Assembly: GCF_038502225.1 (NCBI RefSeq)
Contig: NC_091303.1
Coordinates: 23,919,385 to 23,983,384 of the forward strand
Length of the DNA: 64,000 bases
Direction: 5' to 3'
Source of the DNA: Cherax quadricarinatus
Taxonomy: Eukaryota > Arthropoda > Malacostraca > Decapoda > Parastacidae
Part shown: positions 23,811 to 36,465 of the stretch, piece after piece
How positions within the stretch are numbered: position 1 is the first letter of the stretch
Layout: the number at the start of each line of letters is the position of its first letter
The notes under the pieces: generated by a model
The model's input: only the letters and a program-made list of their open reading frames with translations
Databases searched by the model: none
Told to the model about the DNA's origin: nothing
Translations under genes and position numbers: made by a program

Positions 23811-26800
23811 TAGTGTTGTGTAAATAGTGTTGCCTAGGTAGTTTCGTAGTGTTGTGTAGGTAGTGTTGTGAAGGTAATGTTGCGTAGGTAGTGTTGTAAA
23901 GGTAGTGTTGTGAAGGTAGTGTTGTGTAGGTAGTTTTATATAGGTAGTGTTGTGTAGGTAATGTTGCAAAGGTAGTGTTGTGAAGGTAGTGTTGTGTAGG
24001 TAGTGTTGTGAAAGTAGTGTTGTGTAGGTAGTTTTGTATAGGTAGTGTTGTGAAGGTTGTATTGTGAAGGTAGTGCTGTGAAGGTAGTGTTGAGTAGGTA
24101 GTGTTGTGAAGGTAGTGTTGTGAAGGTAGTGTTGTGAAAGTAGTGTTGTGTAGGTAGTTTTGTATAGGTAGTGTTGTGAAGGTTGTATTGTGAAGGTAGT
24201 GTTGTGAAGGTAGTGTTGAGTAGGTAGTGTTGTGAAGGTAGTGTTGTGAAGGTTGTATTGTGAAGGTAGTGTTGTGAAGGTTGTATTGTGAAGGTAGTGT
24301 TGTGAAGGTAGTGTTGAGTAGGTAGTGTTGTGAAGGTAGTGTTGTGAAGGTAGTGTTGTGAAGGTAGTGTTGAGTAGGTAGTGTTGTGAAGGTAGTGTTG
24401 TGAAGGTAGTGTTGTGAAGGTAGTGTTGTGAAGGTAGTGTTGTGAAGGTAGTGTTGTGAAGGTAGTGTTGTGAAGGTAGTGTTGTGTAGGTAGTGTTGTG
24501 AAGGTAGTGTTGTGTAGGTAGTGTTGTGAAGGTGGTGTTGTCTATGTAGTGTTGTGAAGGTAGTGTTGTGAAGGTAGTGTTGTGAAGGTAGTGTTGTGAA
24601 AGTAGTGTTGTGAAGGTAGTGTTGTGAAGATAGTGTTGTGAAGGTAGTGTTGTGAAGGTAGTGTTGTGAAGGTAGTGTTGTTAAGGTAGTGTTGTGTAGT
24701 GTTGTGATGGTAGGTAGTGTTGTGAAGGTAGTGTTGTAGTGTGTTGTGAAGTGCTGTGTAGTAGTGTTGTGTAGTGCTGTGTAGGTAGTGTTGTGAAGGT
24801 AGTGTTGTGAAAGTAGTGTTGTGAAGGTAGTGTTGTGAAGGTAGTGTTGTGAAGGTAGTGTTGTGAAGGTAGTGTTGTGAAGGTAGTGTTGTGAAGGTAG
24901 TGTTGTGAAGGTAGTGTTGTGAAGGTAGTGTTGTCTATGTAGTGTTGTGAAGGTAGTGTTGTGAAAGTAGTGTTGTGAAAGTAGTGTTGTGAAGGTGGTG
25001 TTGTCTATGTAGTGTTGTGAAGGTAGTGTTGTGAAGGTGGTGTTGTCTATGTAGTGTTGTGAAGGTAGTGTTGTGAAAGTAGTGTTGTGAAGGTAGTGTT
25101 GTGAAGGTAGTGTTGTGAAGGTAGTGTTGTGTAGGTAGTGTTGTGAAAGTAGTGTTGTGTAGGTAGTGTTGTGAAAGTAGTGTTGTGAAGGTAGTGTTGT
25201 GAAGGTAGTGTTGTGAAGGTAGTGTTGTGAAGGTGGTGTTGTGTAGGTAGTGTTGTGAAGGTAGTGTTATGAAGGTAGTGTTGTGAAGGTAGTGTTGTGA
25301 AGGTAGTGTTGTGAAGGTAGTGTTGTGAAGGTAGTGTCGTGAAGGTAGTGTTGTGTAGGTAGTGTTGTGTAGGTAGTGTTGTGAAAGTAGTGTTGTGAAG
25401 GTAGTGTTGTGAAGGTAGTGTTGTGAAGGTGGTGTTGTGTAGGTAGTGTTGTGAAGGTAGTGTTATGAAGGTAGTGTTATGAAGGTAGTGTTGTGAAGGT
25501 AGTGTTTTGAAGGTAGTGTTGTGTAGGTAGTGTTGTGAAGGTAGTGTTGTGAAGGTAGTGTTGTGTAGGTAGTGTTGTGAAGGTAGTGTTGTGAAGGTAG
25601 TGTTGTGAAGGTAGTGTTGTGTAGGTAGTGTTGTGAAGGTAGTGCTGTGAAAGTAGTGTTGTGAAGGTAGTGTTGTGAAGGTAGTATTGTGAAGGTAATG
25701 TTGTGAAGGTGGTGTTGTGTAGGTAGTGTTGTGAAGGTGGTGTTGTGAAGGTAGTGTTGTGAAAGTAGTGTTGTGTAGGTAGTGTTGTGAAGGTAGTGTT
25801 GTGTAGGTAGTGTTGTGAAGGTAGTGTTGTGTAGGTAGTGCTGTGTAGGTAGTGCTGTGTAGGTAGTGTTGTGTAGGTAGTGTTGTGTAGGTAGTGTTGT
25901 GTAGGTAGTGCTGTGTAGGTAGTGTTGTGAAGGTAGTGTTGTGAAGGTAGTGTTGTGTAGGTAGTGTGTGTGTAGTGCTGTGTAGGTAGTGTTGTGAAGG
26001 TAGTGTTGTGTAGGTAGTGCTGTGTAGGTAGTGTTGTGTAGGTAGTGCTGTGTAGGTAGTGTTGTGAAGGTAGTGTTGTGTAGGTAGTGCTGTGTAGGTA
26101 GTGTTGTGTAGGTAGTGTTGTGTAGGTAGTGTTGTGTAGGTAGTGTTGTGAAGGTAGTGTTGTGAAGGTAGTGTTGTGTAGGTAGTGTTGTGTAGGTAGT
26201 GTTGTGAAGGTAGTGTTGTGTATGTAGTGCTGTGTAGGTAGAGCTGTGTAGGTAGTGTTGTGAAGGTAGTGTTGTGTAGGTAGTGTTGTGTAGGTAGTGT
26301 TGTGTAGGTAGTGTTGTGTAGGTAGTGTTGTGAAGGTAGTGTTGTGTAGGTAGTGTTGTGTAGGTAGTGCTGTGTAGGTAGTGTTGTGTAGGTAGTGTTG
26401 TGTAGGTAGTGTTGTGAAGGTAGTGTTGTGAAGGTAGTGTTGTGTAGGTAGTGCTGTGTAGGTAGTGTTGTGAAGGTAGTGTTGTGTAGGTAGTGTTGTG
26501 TAGGTAGTGTTGTGAAGGTAGTGTTGTGTAGGTAGTGTTGTGTAGGTAGTGTTGTGTAGGTAGTGTTGTGAAGGTAGTGTTGTGTAGGTAGTGCTGTGTA
26601 GGTAGTGTTGTGTAGGTAGTGTTGTGTAGGTAGTGTTGTGAAGGTAGTGTTGTGTAGGTAGTGCTGTCTAGGTAGTGTTGTGAAGGTAGTGCTGTGAAGG
26701 TAGTGTTGTGTAGGTAGTGTTGTGTAGGTAGTGTTGTGTAGGTAGTGTTGCGAAGGTAGTGTTGTGTAGGTAGTGTTGTGTAGGTAGTGTTGTGTAGGTA

Positions 26801-29680
26801 GTGTTGTGTAGGTAGTGTTGCGAAGGTAGTGCTGTGTAGGTAGTGTTGTGTAGGTAGTGCTGTGTATGTAGTGTTGTGAAGGTAGTGTTGTGTAGGTAGA
26901 GCTGTGTAGGTAGTGTTGTGAAGGTAGTGCTGTGTAGTGTTGTGAAGGTAGTGTTGTGAAGGTAGTGTTGTGAAGGTAGTGTTGTGTAGGTAGTGTTGTG
27001 TAGGTAGTGTTGCGAAGGTAGTGTTGTGAAGGTAGTGTTGTGTAGGTAGTGCTGTGTAGTGTTGTGTAGGTAGTGGTGTGTAGGTAGTGTTGTGAAGGTA
27101 GTGTTGTGAAGGTAGTGTTGTGTAGGTAGTGCTGTGTAGGTAGTGTTGTGTAGGTAGTGTTGCGAAGGTAGTGCTGTGTAGGTAGTGTTGTGTAGGTAGT
27201 GTTGTGTGGGTAGTGTTGTGAGGGTAGTGTTGTGCGGGTAGTGTTTGGGTAGTGTTGTGAGGGTAGTGCTGTGTGGGTAGTGTTGTGAGGGTAGTGCTGT
27301 GTAGGTAGTTTTGTGTGGATAGTGTTTTGAAGGTAGTGTCGTGTGGGTAGTGTTGTGTGGGTAGTGTTGTGTAGGTAGTGCTGTGTAGGTAGTGTTGTGA
27401 AGGTAGTGTTGTGTAGGTAGTGTTGTGAAGGTAGTGTTGTGAAGGTAGTGTTGTGTAGGTAGTGTTGTGAAGGTAGTGTTGTGTAGGTAGTGTTGTGTAG
27501 GTAGTGTTGTGAAGGTAGTGTTGTGTAGGTAGTGTTGTGAAGGTAGTGCTGTGTAGGTAGTGTTGTGAAGGTAGTGTTGTGTAGGTAGTGTTGTGTAGGT
27601 AGTGCTGTGAAGGTAGTGTTGTGTAGGTAGTGTTGTGAAGGTAGTGTTGTGAAGGTAGTGTTGTGTAGGTAGTGCTGTGAAGGTAGTGTTGTGTAGGTAG
27701 TGTTGTGAAGGTAGTGTTGTGTAGGTAGTGTTGTGTAGGTAGTGTTGTGAAGGTAGTGTTGTGAAGGTAGTGTTGTGAAGGTAGTGTTGTGTAGGTAGTG
27801 TTGTGTAGGTAGTGCTGTGTAGGTAGTGTTGTGAAGGTAGTGTTGTGAAGGTAGTGTTGTGAAGGTAGTGCTGTGAAGGTAGTGTTGTGTAGGTAGTGTT
27901 GTGTAGGTAGTGTTGTGTAGGTAGTGCTGTGTAGGTAGTGTTGTGAAGGTAGTGTTGTGTAGGTAGTGCTGTGTAGGTAGTGTTGTGAAGGTAGTGTTGT
28001 GTATGTAGTGCTGTGTAGGTAGAGCTGTGTAGGTAGTGTTGTGAAGGTAGTGTTGTGTAGGTAGTGCTGTGAAGGTAGTGTTGCGTAGGTAGTGTTGTGT
28101 AGGTAGTGCTGTGAAGGTAGTGTTGTGTAGGTAGTGCTGTGTAGGTAGTGTTGTGAAGGTAGTGTTGTGTAGGTAGTGCTGTGAAGGTAGTGTTGTGAAG
28201 GTAGTGTTGTGAAGGTAGTGTTGTGAAGGTTGTGTTGTGAAGGTTGTGTTGTGAAGGTAGTGTTGTGAAGGTAGTGTTGCGTAGGTAGTGTTGTGTAGGT
28301 AGTGCTGTGAAGGTAGTGCTGTGTAGGTAGTGTTGTGAAGGTAGTGTTGTGTAGGTAGTGCTGTGAAGGTAGTGCTGTGTAGGTAGTGTTGTGAAGGTAG
28401 TGTTGTGTAGGTAGTGCTGTGAAGGTAGTGCTGTGTAGGTAGTGTTGTGTAGGTAGTGCTGTGAAGGTAGTGCTGTGAAGGTAGTGCTGTGTAGGTAGTG
28501 TTGTGAAGGTAGTGTTGTGTAGGTAGTGCTGTGAAGGTAGTGTTGTGAAGGTAGTGTTGTGAAGGCAGTGTTGAAAAGGTTGTGTTGTGTAGGTAGTTAT
28601 GAAGGTTGTGTTGTGTAGGTAGTGTTGTGAAGGTTGTGTTGTGAAGGTAGTGTTGTGAAGGTTGTGTTGTGAAGGTTGTGTTGTGAAGGTAGTGTTATGA
28701 AGGTAGTGTTGTCAAGGTAGTGTTGTGAAGATAGTGTTACGAAGGTAGTGTTATGAAGGTTGTGTTGTGAAGGTAGTGTTGTGAAGGTAGTGTTGTATAG
28801 GAAGTGTTGTGAAGGTAGTGTTGTGAAGGAAGCGTTGTGAAGGAAGTGTTGTGAAGGTAGGGTTGTGAAGGTAGTGTTGTGAAGGTAGTGTTGTGAAGGT
28901 AGTATTGTGAAGGTAGTGTTGTGTAGGTAGTGTTATGAAGGTAGTGTTGTAAAGGTAGTGTTGTGAAGGTTATTTTGTGAAGGTAGTGTTGTGAAGGTAG
29001 TGTTGTGAAGTTAGTGTTATGAAGGTAGTGTTGTGAAGGTAGTGTTGTGAAGGTAGTGTTGTGAAGGTAGTGTTGTGAAAGTAGTGTTGTGAAGGTAGTG
29101 TTGTGAAGGTAGTGTTGTGAAGGTAGTGTTGTGAAGGTAGTGTTATGAAGGTAGTGTTATGAAGGTAGTGTTGTAAAGGTAGTGTTGTGAAGGTTGTGTT
29201 GTGAAAGTAGTGTTGTGAAGGTAGTGTTGTGAAAGTAGTGTTGTGAAGGTAGTGTTGTGAAGATAGTGTTATGAAGGTAGTGTTGTGAAGGTAGTGTTGT
29301 GAAGGTAGTGTTGTGAAGGTAGTGTTGTGAAGGTAGTGTTATGAAGGTAGTGTTATGAAGGTAGTGTTGTAAAGGTAGTGTTGTGAAGGTTGTGTTGTGA
29401 AGGTAGTGTTATGAAGGTAGTGTTGTGAAGGTAGTGTTATGAAGGTAGTGTTGTGAAGGTAGTGTTGTGAAAGTAGTGTTGTGAAGGTAGTGTTGTGAAG
29501 ATAGTGTTGTGAAGGTAGTGTTGTGAAGGTACTGTTGTAAAGGTAGTGTTGTGAAGGTTGTGTTGTGAAGGTAGTGTTATGAAGGTAGTGTTATGAAGGT
29601 TGTGTTGTGAAGTTAGTGTTGTGAAGGTAGTGTTGTGAAGGTTGTGTTATGAAGGTTGTGTTGTGAAGGTAGTGTTGTTG
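23811..29680. repeat. 14-bp minisatellite array, left block
   Basis: Monomer tagtgttgtgaagg, with the common variants gtgtagg, gctgtg, ttatgaagg and gtgaaagg. It changes character along its length. About 24-25.8 kb is gaagg-rich, 25.8-28.5 kb mixes gtagg and gctgtg, 27.2-27.35 kb has gggtag variants, and 28.7-29.7 kb has ttatgaagg variants. The minus strand of the consensus has no stop in any frame because 14 is not a multiple of three, so long open frames appear by chance. Confidence 0.97.
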
Positions 29681-30251
29681 TGATGCAGTTCAGATGGGCT
29701 CGTGAGGTCTCCAGGGAGACCTAATTATATGGTCACACCTGCCTTAGCAAATGTCGGGTAGTCACGCCCACGTCTGAGGTCTTTTGTTCTTAACAGCGTC
29801 AGACCTCGGCGTCAGGTCGTAACACGTGGTACATACCCCATTGGGGAGGGGGTACTTTGACTACGATATAAGCCCAGGGAAGAACGGGGCAAAGAGGTTG
29901 TTGGTGACAGGTCCGTCGAGCGAGAGCTCTGGACAGCCGCGTGTGTAGTGGACCACGCATTGGGAATCTCGGGTCAGCTGGTCGGTGAATTAAGAGTACT
30001 AGTCCGTGTTACTGATAACATCTACCCTTCCCCCTGGTAATAAGTCTCATAGGTCAATTGTTATATTGTGTAAATTTCCATCAGGATATGTTGTATTCTA
30101 GCCCTTTTATGTTATTAAGTAAACTATAGCCATAGTTCCCATTTTTATTTGTACCTTCATATGCTATTCCCTATTTTGTTAAGCACTGGGATATACAGGA
30201 GACGTGCTCACTCGCTGGGATACCTCCGGTAGAATGGGTAGAGGTCTCACA
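29681..30251. mobile_element. LTR-like insert within the satellite
   Basis: About 571 bp of non-repetitive sequence interrupts the array. It starts tgatgcagttcag and ends gaggtctcaca (TG...CA). It has a TATA-like gatataagccc near 29858 and no coding frame. The flanks share ttg, or ttgtg if the left edge is moved by 2 bp. The satellite background makes the target duplication ambiguous. A solo LTR of a Gypsy-like element is the likeliest reading. Confidence 0.55.
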
Positions 30252-33200
30252 TTGTGAAGGTAGTGTTGTGAAGGTAGTGTTATGAAGGTAGTGTTGTAAA
30301 GGTAGTGTTATGAAGGTAGTGTTGTGAAGGTTGTGTTGTGAAGGTTGTGTTGTGAAGGTTGTGTTGTGAAGGTTGTGTTGTGTAGGTAGTGTTGTGAAGG
30401 TTGTGTTGTGTAGGTAGTGTTGTGTAGGTAGTGCTGTGAAGGTTGTGTTGTGTAGGTAGTGTTGTGAAGGTTGTGTTGTGTAGGTAGTGTTGTGAAGGTT
30501 GTGTTGTGTAGGTAGTGTTATGAAGGTTGTGTTGTGTAGGTAGTGTTGTGAAGGTTGTGTTGTGTAGGTAGTGTTGTGAAGGTTGTGTTGTGAAGGTAGT
30601 GTTGTGAAGGTAGTGTTGTGTAGGTAGTGTTGTGAAGGTTGTGTTGTGTAGGTAGTGTTGTGAAGGTTGTGTTGTGTAGGTAGTGTTGTGAAGGTTGTGT
30701 TGTGTAGGTAGTGTTGTGAAGGTAGTGTTGTGAAGGTTGTGTTGTGTAGGTAGTGCTGTGTAGCCAGTGTTGTGAAGGTTGTGTTGTGTAGGTAGTGTTG
30801 TGTAGGTAGTGTTGTGAAGGTTGTGTTGTGAAAGTAGTGTTGTGAAGGTAGTGTTGTGAAGGTAGTGTTGTGAAAGTAGTGTTGTGAAGGTTGTGTTGTG
30901 TAGGTAGTGTTGTGAAGGTAGTGTTGTGAAGGTTGTGTTGTGTAGGTAGTGCTGTGTAGCCAGTGTTGTGAAGGGTGTGTTGTGTAGGTAGTGTTGTGTA
31001 GGTAGTGTTGTGAAGGTTGTGTTGTGAAAGTTGTGTTGTGAAAGTTGTGTTGTGTAGGTAGTGTTGTGAAAGTAGTGTTGTGAAGGTAGTGTTGTGAAAG
31101 TAGTGTTGTGAAGGTAGTGTTGTGAAGGTAGTGTTGTGAAAGTTGTGTTGTGAAAGTTGTGTTGTGTAGGTAGTTATGAAGGTAGTGTTGTGTAGGTAGT
31201 GTTGTGTAGGTAGTGTTGTGTAGGTAGTGTTGTGAAGGTTGTGTTGTGTAGATAGTGTTGTGTAGGTAGTGTTGTGAAGGTAGTGTTGTGAAGGTAGTGT
31301 TGTGAAGGTAGTGTTGTGTAGGTAGTGTTGTGAAGGTAGTGTTGTGTAGGTAGTGTTGTGTAGGTAGTGTTGTGAAGGTTGTGTTGTGTAGGTAGTGTTG
31401 TGTAGGTAGTGTTGTGTAGGTAGTGTTGTGTAGGTAGTGTTGTGAAGGTAGTGTTATGAAGGTAGTGTTGTTGTAAAGGTAGTGTTGTGAAGGTAGTATT
31501 GTGAAGGTAGTGTTGTTGTAAAGGTAGTGTTGTGAAGGTAGTGTTGTGAAGGTAGTGTTGTGTAGGTAGTGTTGTGAAGGTTGTGTTGTGAAGGTTGTGT
31601 TGTGTAGGTAGTGTTGTGAAGGTAGTGTTATGAAGGTTGTGTTGTGTAGGTAGTGTTGTGAAGGTTGTGTTGTGTAGGTAGTGTTGTGAAGGTAGTGTTG
31701 TGTAGGTAGTGTTGTGAAGGTAGTGTTGTGAAGGTTGTGTTGTGTAGGTAGTGTTGTGAAGGTAGTGTTATGAAGGTTGTGTTGTGTAGGTAGTGTTGTG
31801 AAGGTTGTGTTGTGTAGGTAGTGTTGTGAAGGTAGTGTTGTGAAGGTTGTGTTGTGTAGGTAGTGTTGTGAAGGTAGTGTTGTGAAGGTTGTGTTGTGTA
31901 GGTAGTGTTGTGAAGGTTGTGTTGTGTAGGTAGTGTTGTGAAGGTAGTGTTGTGAAGGTTGTGTTGTGAAGGTTGTGTTGTGAAGGTTGTGTTGTGTAGG
32001 TAGTATTATGAAGGTAGTGTTGTTGTAAAGGTAGTGTTGTGAAGGTAGTGTTGTGAAGGTAGTGTTGTGAAGGTAGTGTTGTGAAGGTTGTGTTGTGTAG
32101 GTAGTGTTGTGAAGGTAGTGTTGTGAAGGTTGTGTTGTGTAGGTAGTGTTGTGAAGGTAGTGTTGTGAAGGTTGTGTTGTGTAGGTAGTGTTGTGAAGGT
32201 AGTGTTGTGAAGGTTGTGTTGTGTAGGTAGTGTTGTGAAGGTAGTGTTGTGTAGGTAGTGTTGTGAAGGTAGTGTTGTGAAGGTTGTGTTGTGTAGGTAG
32301 TGTTGTGAAGGTAGTGTTATGAAGGTTGTGTTGTGTAGGTAGTGTTGTGAAGGTTGTGTTGTGTAGGTAGTGTTGTGAAGGTAGTGTTGTGAAGGTTGTG
32401 TTGTGTAGGTAGTGTTGTGAAGGTAGTGTTGTGAAGGTTGTGTTGTGTAGGTAGTGTTGTGAAGGTTGTGTTGTGTAGGTAGTGTTGTGAAGGTAGTGTT
32501 GTGAAGGTTGTGTTGTGTAGGTAGTGTTGTGAAGGTAGTGTTGTGAAGGTTGTGTTGTGTAGGTAGTGTTGTGAAGGTAGTGTTGTGAAGGTTGTGTTGT
32601 GAAGGTTGTGTTGTGAAGGTAGTATTATGAAGGTAGTGTTGTTGTAAAGGTAGTGTTGTGAAGGTAGTGTTGTGAAGGTAGTGTTGTGAAGGTAGTGTTG
32701 TGAAGGTTGTGTTGTGTAGGTAGTGTTGTGAAGGTAGTGTTGTGAAGGTTGTGTTGTGTAGGTAGTGTTGTGAAGGTAGTGTTGTGAAGGTTGTGTTGTG
32801 TAGGTAGTGTTGTGAAGGTAGTGTTGTGAAGGTTGTGTTGTGTAGGTAGTGTTGTGAAGGTAGTGTTGTGAAGGTAGTGTTGTTGTAAAGGTAGTGTTGT
32901 GAAGGTAGTGTTGTGAAGGTAGTGTTGTGAAGGTTGTGTTTTGTAGGTAGTGTTGTGAAGGTAGTGTTGTGAAGGTTGTGTTGTGTAGGTAGTGTTGTGA
33001 AGGTAGTGTTGTGAAGGTAGTGTTGTTGTAAAGGTAGTGTTGTGTAGGTAGTGTTATGAAGGTAGTGTTGTGAAGGTAGTGTTATGAAGGTAGTGTTGTT
33101 GTAAAGGTAGTGTTGTGAAGGTAGTGTTGTGAAGGTAGTGTTGTGAAGGTAGTGTTGTGTAGGTAGTGTTGTGAAGGTAGTGTTGTGAAGGTAGTGTTGT

Positions 33201-36200
33201 GAAGGTAGTGTTGTGAAGGTAGTGTTGTGAAGGTAGTGTTGTGAAGGTAGTGTTGTGAAGGTAGTGTTGTGAAGGTAGTGTTGTGAAGGTTGTGTTGTGT
33301 AGGTAGTGTTGTGAAGGTAGTGTTGTGAAGGTTGTGTTGTGAAGGTAGTGTTGTGAAGGTAGTGTTGTGAAGGTAGTGTTGTGAAGGTAGTGTTGTGTAG
33401 GTAGTGTTGTGAAGGTAGTGTTGTGAAGGTTGTGTTGTGTAGGTAGTGTTGTGAAGGTTGTGTTGTGAAGGTTGTGTTGTGTAGGTAGTGTTGTGAAGGT
33501 GGTGTTGTGTAGGTAGTGTTGTGTAGGTAGTGTTGTGAAGGTTGTGTTGTGAAGGTTGTGTTGTGAAGGTAGTGTTGTGAAGGTTGTGTTGTGTAGGTAG
33601 TGTTGTGAAGGTAGTGTTGTGTAGGTAGTGTTGTGTAGGTAGTGTTGTGAAGGTAGTGTTGTGCAGGTAGTGTTGTGTAGGTAGTGTTGTGTTGTGAAGG
33701 TAGTGTTGTGAGGTAGTGTTGTGAAGTGTTGTGTTGTAAAGGTAGTGTTGTGAAGGTAGTGTTGTGTAGGTAGTGTTGTGTAGGTAGTGTTGTGTAGTGT
33801 TGTGTAGGTAGTGTTGTGAAGGTAGTGTTGTGAAGGTGTGTTGTGAAGGTAGTGTTGTGAAGGTAGTGTTGTGAAGGTAGTGTTGTGAAGGTTGTGTTGT
33901 GTAGGTAGTGTTGTGAGGTAGTGTTGTGAAGGTTGTGTTGTGTAGGTAGTGTTGTGAAGGTAGTGTTGTAGGTGTTGTTGTGTAAAGGTAGTGTTGTGTA
34001 GGTAGTGTTGTGAAGGTAGTGTTGTGAAGGTAGTGTTGTGAAGGTAGAGTTGTGAAGGTAGTGTTGTGAAGGTGTGTTGTGAAAGGTAGTGTTGTGAAGG
34101 TAGTGTTGTGAAGGTAGTGTTGTGAAGGTAGTGTTGTGAGGTGAGTGTTGTGAAGGTAGTGTTGTGAAGGTAGTGTTGTGAAGGTAGTGTTGTGAAGGTA
34201 GTGTTGTGAAGGTAGTGTTGTGTAGGTAGTGTTGTGTAGGTAGTGTTGTAAAGGTAGTGTTGTGAAGGTAGTGTTGTGAAGGTAGTGTTGTGAAGGTAGT
34301 GTTGTGAAGGTAGTGTTGTGAAGGTAGTGTTGTGAAGGTAGTGTTGTGAAGGTAGTGTTGTGAAGGTAGTGTTTGAAGGTAGTGTTGTGAAGGTAGTGTT
34401 TGAAGGTAGTGTTGTGAAGGTAGTGTTGTTGTGAAGGTAGTGTTGTGAAGGTAGTGTTTGAAGGTAGTGTTGTGAAGGTAGTGTTGTTGTGAAGGTAGTG
34501 TTGTGAAGGTAGTGTTGTTGTGAAGGTAGTGTTGTGAAGGTAGTGTTGTGTAGTGTGTAGGTAGTGTTGTGAAAGGTAGTGTTGTGAAGTGTTGTAGTGT
34601 TGTGAAAGTAGTGTTGTGAAGGTAGTGTTGTGAAGGTAGTGTTGTGACGGAAGTGTTGTGAAGGTAGTGTTGTGAAGGTAGTGTTGTGAAGGTAGTGTTG
34701 TGAAGGTAGTGTTGTTGTGAAGGTAGTGTTGTGAAGGTAGTGTTGTTGTGAAGGTAGTGTTGTGAAGGTAGTGTTGTGAAGGTAGTGTTGTGAAGGTAGT
34801 GTTGTGAAGGTAGTGTTGTGAAGTTAGTGTTGTGACGGAAGTGTTGTGAAGGTAGTGTTGTGAAGGTAGTGTTGTGAAGGTAGTGTTGTTGTGAAGGTAG
34901 TGTTGTGAAGGTAGTGCTGTGTAGCCAGTGTTGTGAAAGTAGTGTTGTGAAAGTAGTGTTGTGAAGGTAGTGTTGTGAAGGTAAGTAATGTTGTGACGGA
35001 AGTGTTGTAAAGGTAGTGTTGTGTAGGTAGTGTTATGAAGGTAGTGTTGTGAAGGTAGTGTTATGAAGGTAGTGTTGTTGTAAAGGTAGTGTTGTGAAGG
35101 TAGTGTTGTGAAGGTAATGTTGTGACGGAAGTGTTGTGAAGGTAGTGTTGTGAAGGTAGTGTTGTGAAGGTAGTGTTGTGAAGGTAGTGTTGTGAAGGTA
35201 GTGTTGTGAAGGTAGTGTTGTGAAGGTAGTGTTGTGTAGGTAGTGTTGTGAAGGTAGTGTTGTGAAGGTAGTGTTGTGAAGGTAGTGTTGTGAAGGTAGT
35301 GTTGTGAAGGTAGTGTTGTGACAGAATTGTTGTGAAGGTAGTGTTTGAAGGTAGTGTTGTGAAGGTAGTGTTGTGAAAGTAGTGTTGTGAAGGTAGTGTT
35401 GTGTAGGTAGTGTTGTGAAGGTAGTGTTGTGACAGAATTGTTGTGAAGGTAGTGTTTGAAGGTAGTGTTGTGAAGGTAGTGTTGTTGTGAAGGTAGTGTT
35501 GTGAAGGTAGTGCTGTGTAGCCAGTGTTGTGAAAGTAGTGTTGTGAAAGTAGTGTTGTGAAGGTAGTGTTGTGAAGTTAGTGTTGTGACGGAAGTGTTGT
35601 GAAGGTAGTGTTGTGAAGGTAGTGTTGTGAAGGTAGTGTTGTGAAGGTAGTGTTGTGAAGGTAGTGTTGTGAAGGTAGTGTTGTGAAGGTAGTGTTGTGA
35701 AGGTAGTGTTGTGAAGGTAGTGTTGTGACGGAAGTGTTGTGAAGGTAGTGTTGTGAAGGTAGTGTTGTTGTGAAGGTAGTGTTGTGAAGGTAGTGTTTGA
35801 AGGTAGTGTTTGAAGGTAGTGTTGTGAAGGTAGTGTTGTTGTGAAGGTAGTGTTGTGAAGGTAGTGCTGTGTAGCCAGTGTTGTGAAAGTAGTGTTGTGA
35901 AAGTAGTGTTGTGAAGGTAGTGTTGTGACGGAAGTGTTGTGAAGGTAGTGTTGTGAAGGTAGTGTTGTGAAGGTAGTGTTGTGAAGGTAGTGTTGTGAAG
36001 GTAGTGTTGTGTAGGTAGTGTTGTGAAGGTAGTGTTGTGAAGGTAGTGTTGTGTAGGTAGTGTTGTGAAGGTAGTGTTGTGAAGGTAGTTGTGAAGGTAG
36101 TGTTGTGAAGGTAGTGTTGTGTAGGTAGTGTTGTGAAAGTAGTGTTGTGAAAGTAGTGTTGTGAAGGTAGTGTTGTGAAGGTTGTGTTGTGAAGGTAGTG

Positions 36201-36311
36201 TTGTGAAGGTAGTGTTGTGAAGGTAGTGTTGTGAAGGTAGTGTTGTGACGGAAGTGTTGTGAAGGTAGTGTTGTGAAGTTAGTGTTGTGACGGAAGTGTT
36301 GTGAAGGTAGT
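30252..36311. repeat. 14-bp minisatellite array, right block
   Basis: The same monomer continues. Between about 31.6 and 33.0 kb it forms a 42-bp trimer that combines gaaggtagtg, gaaggttgtg and gtaggtagtg units. Around 33.7-34.6 kb there are shortened units (gtgtttgaagg, gttgttgtgaagg). Around 34.6-36.3 kb gtgacggaagtg and ctgtgtagccagtg variants recur. Landmark variants recur at about 0.6-kb spacing (32001 and 32620), which points to larger duplications. Confidence 0.97.
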
Positions 36312-36465
36312 GTGGTTTAGAGAGCGTCGAGTCTCTGAGGGAGTGACAAAGTTTCTGTCTCCCCGATGTAGAAATCATCTTAACCACTACACAATATGCC
36401 GTACACACCTGAAGTTTAACGCAGATAAATGCTAAACTAAGTCTTAAGCTCGGGAATGTAAGCAT
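33082..36465 (-). other. 1127-codon open frame across the satellite, probably not a gene
   Basis: The minus-strand frame starts with about 50 non-repetitive residues (MLTFPSLRLSLAFICVKLQV...) and then repeats a 14-residue period of the TTLPSQHYLHNTTF type. The period arises because three 14-bp monomers make 42 nt. The monomer has no stop codon on this strand, so a long frame is expected by chance. It ends where a ttatgaagg variant supplies a stop. Confidence 0.85.

Noticed and set aside
23811..36311. CRISPR-like array
   Set aside because: Units are contiguous 14-mers with no spacers, and the genome is eukaryotic.
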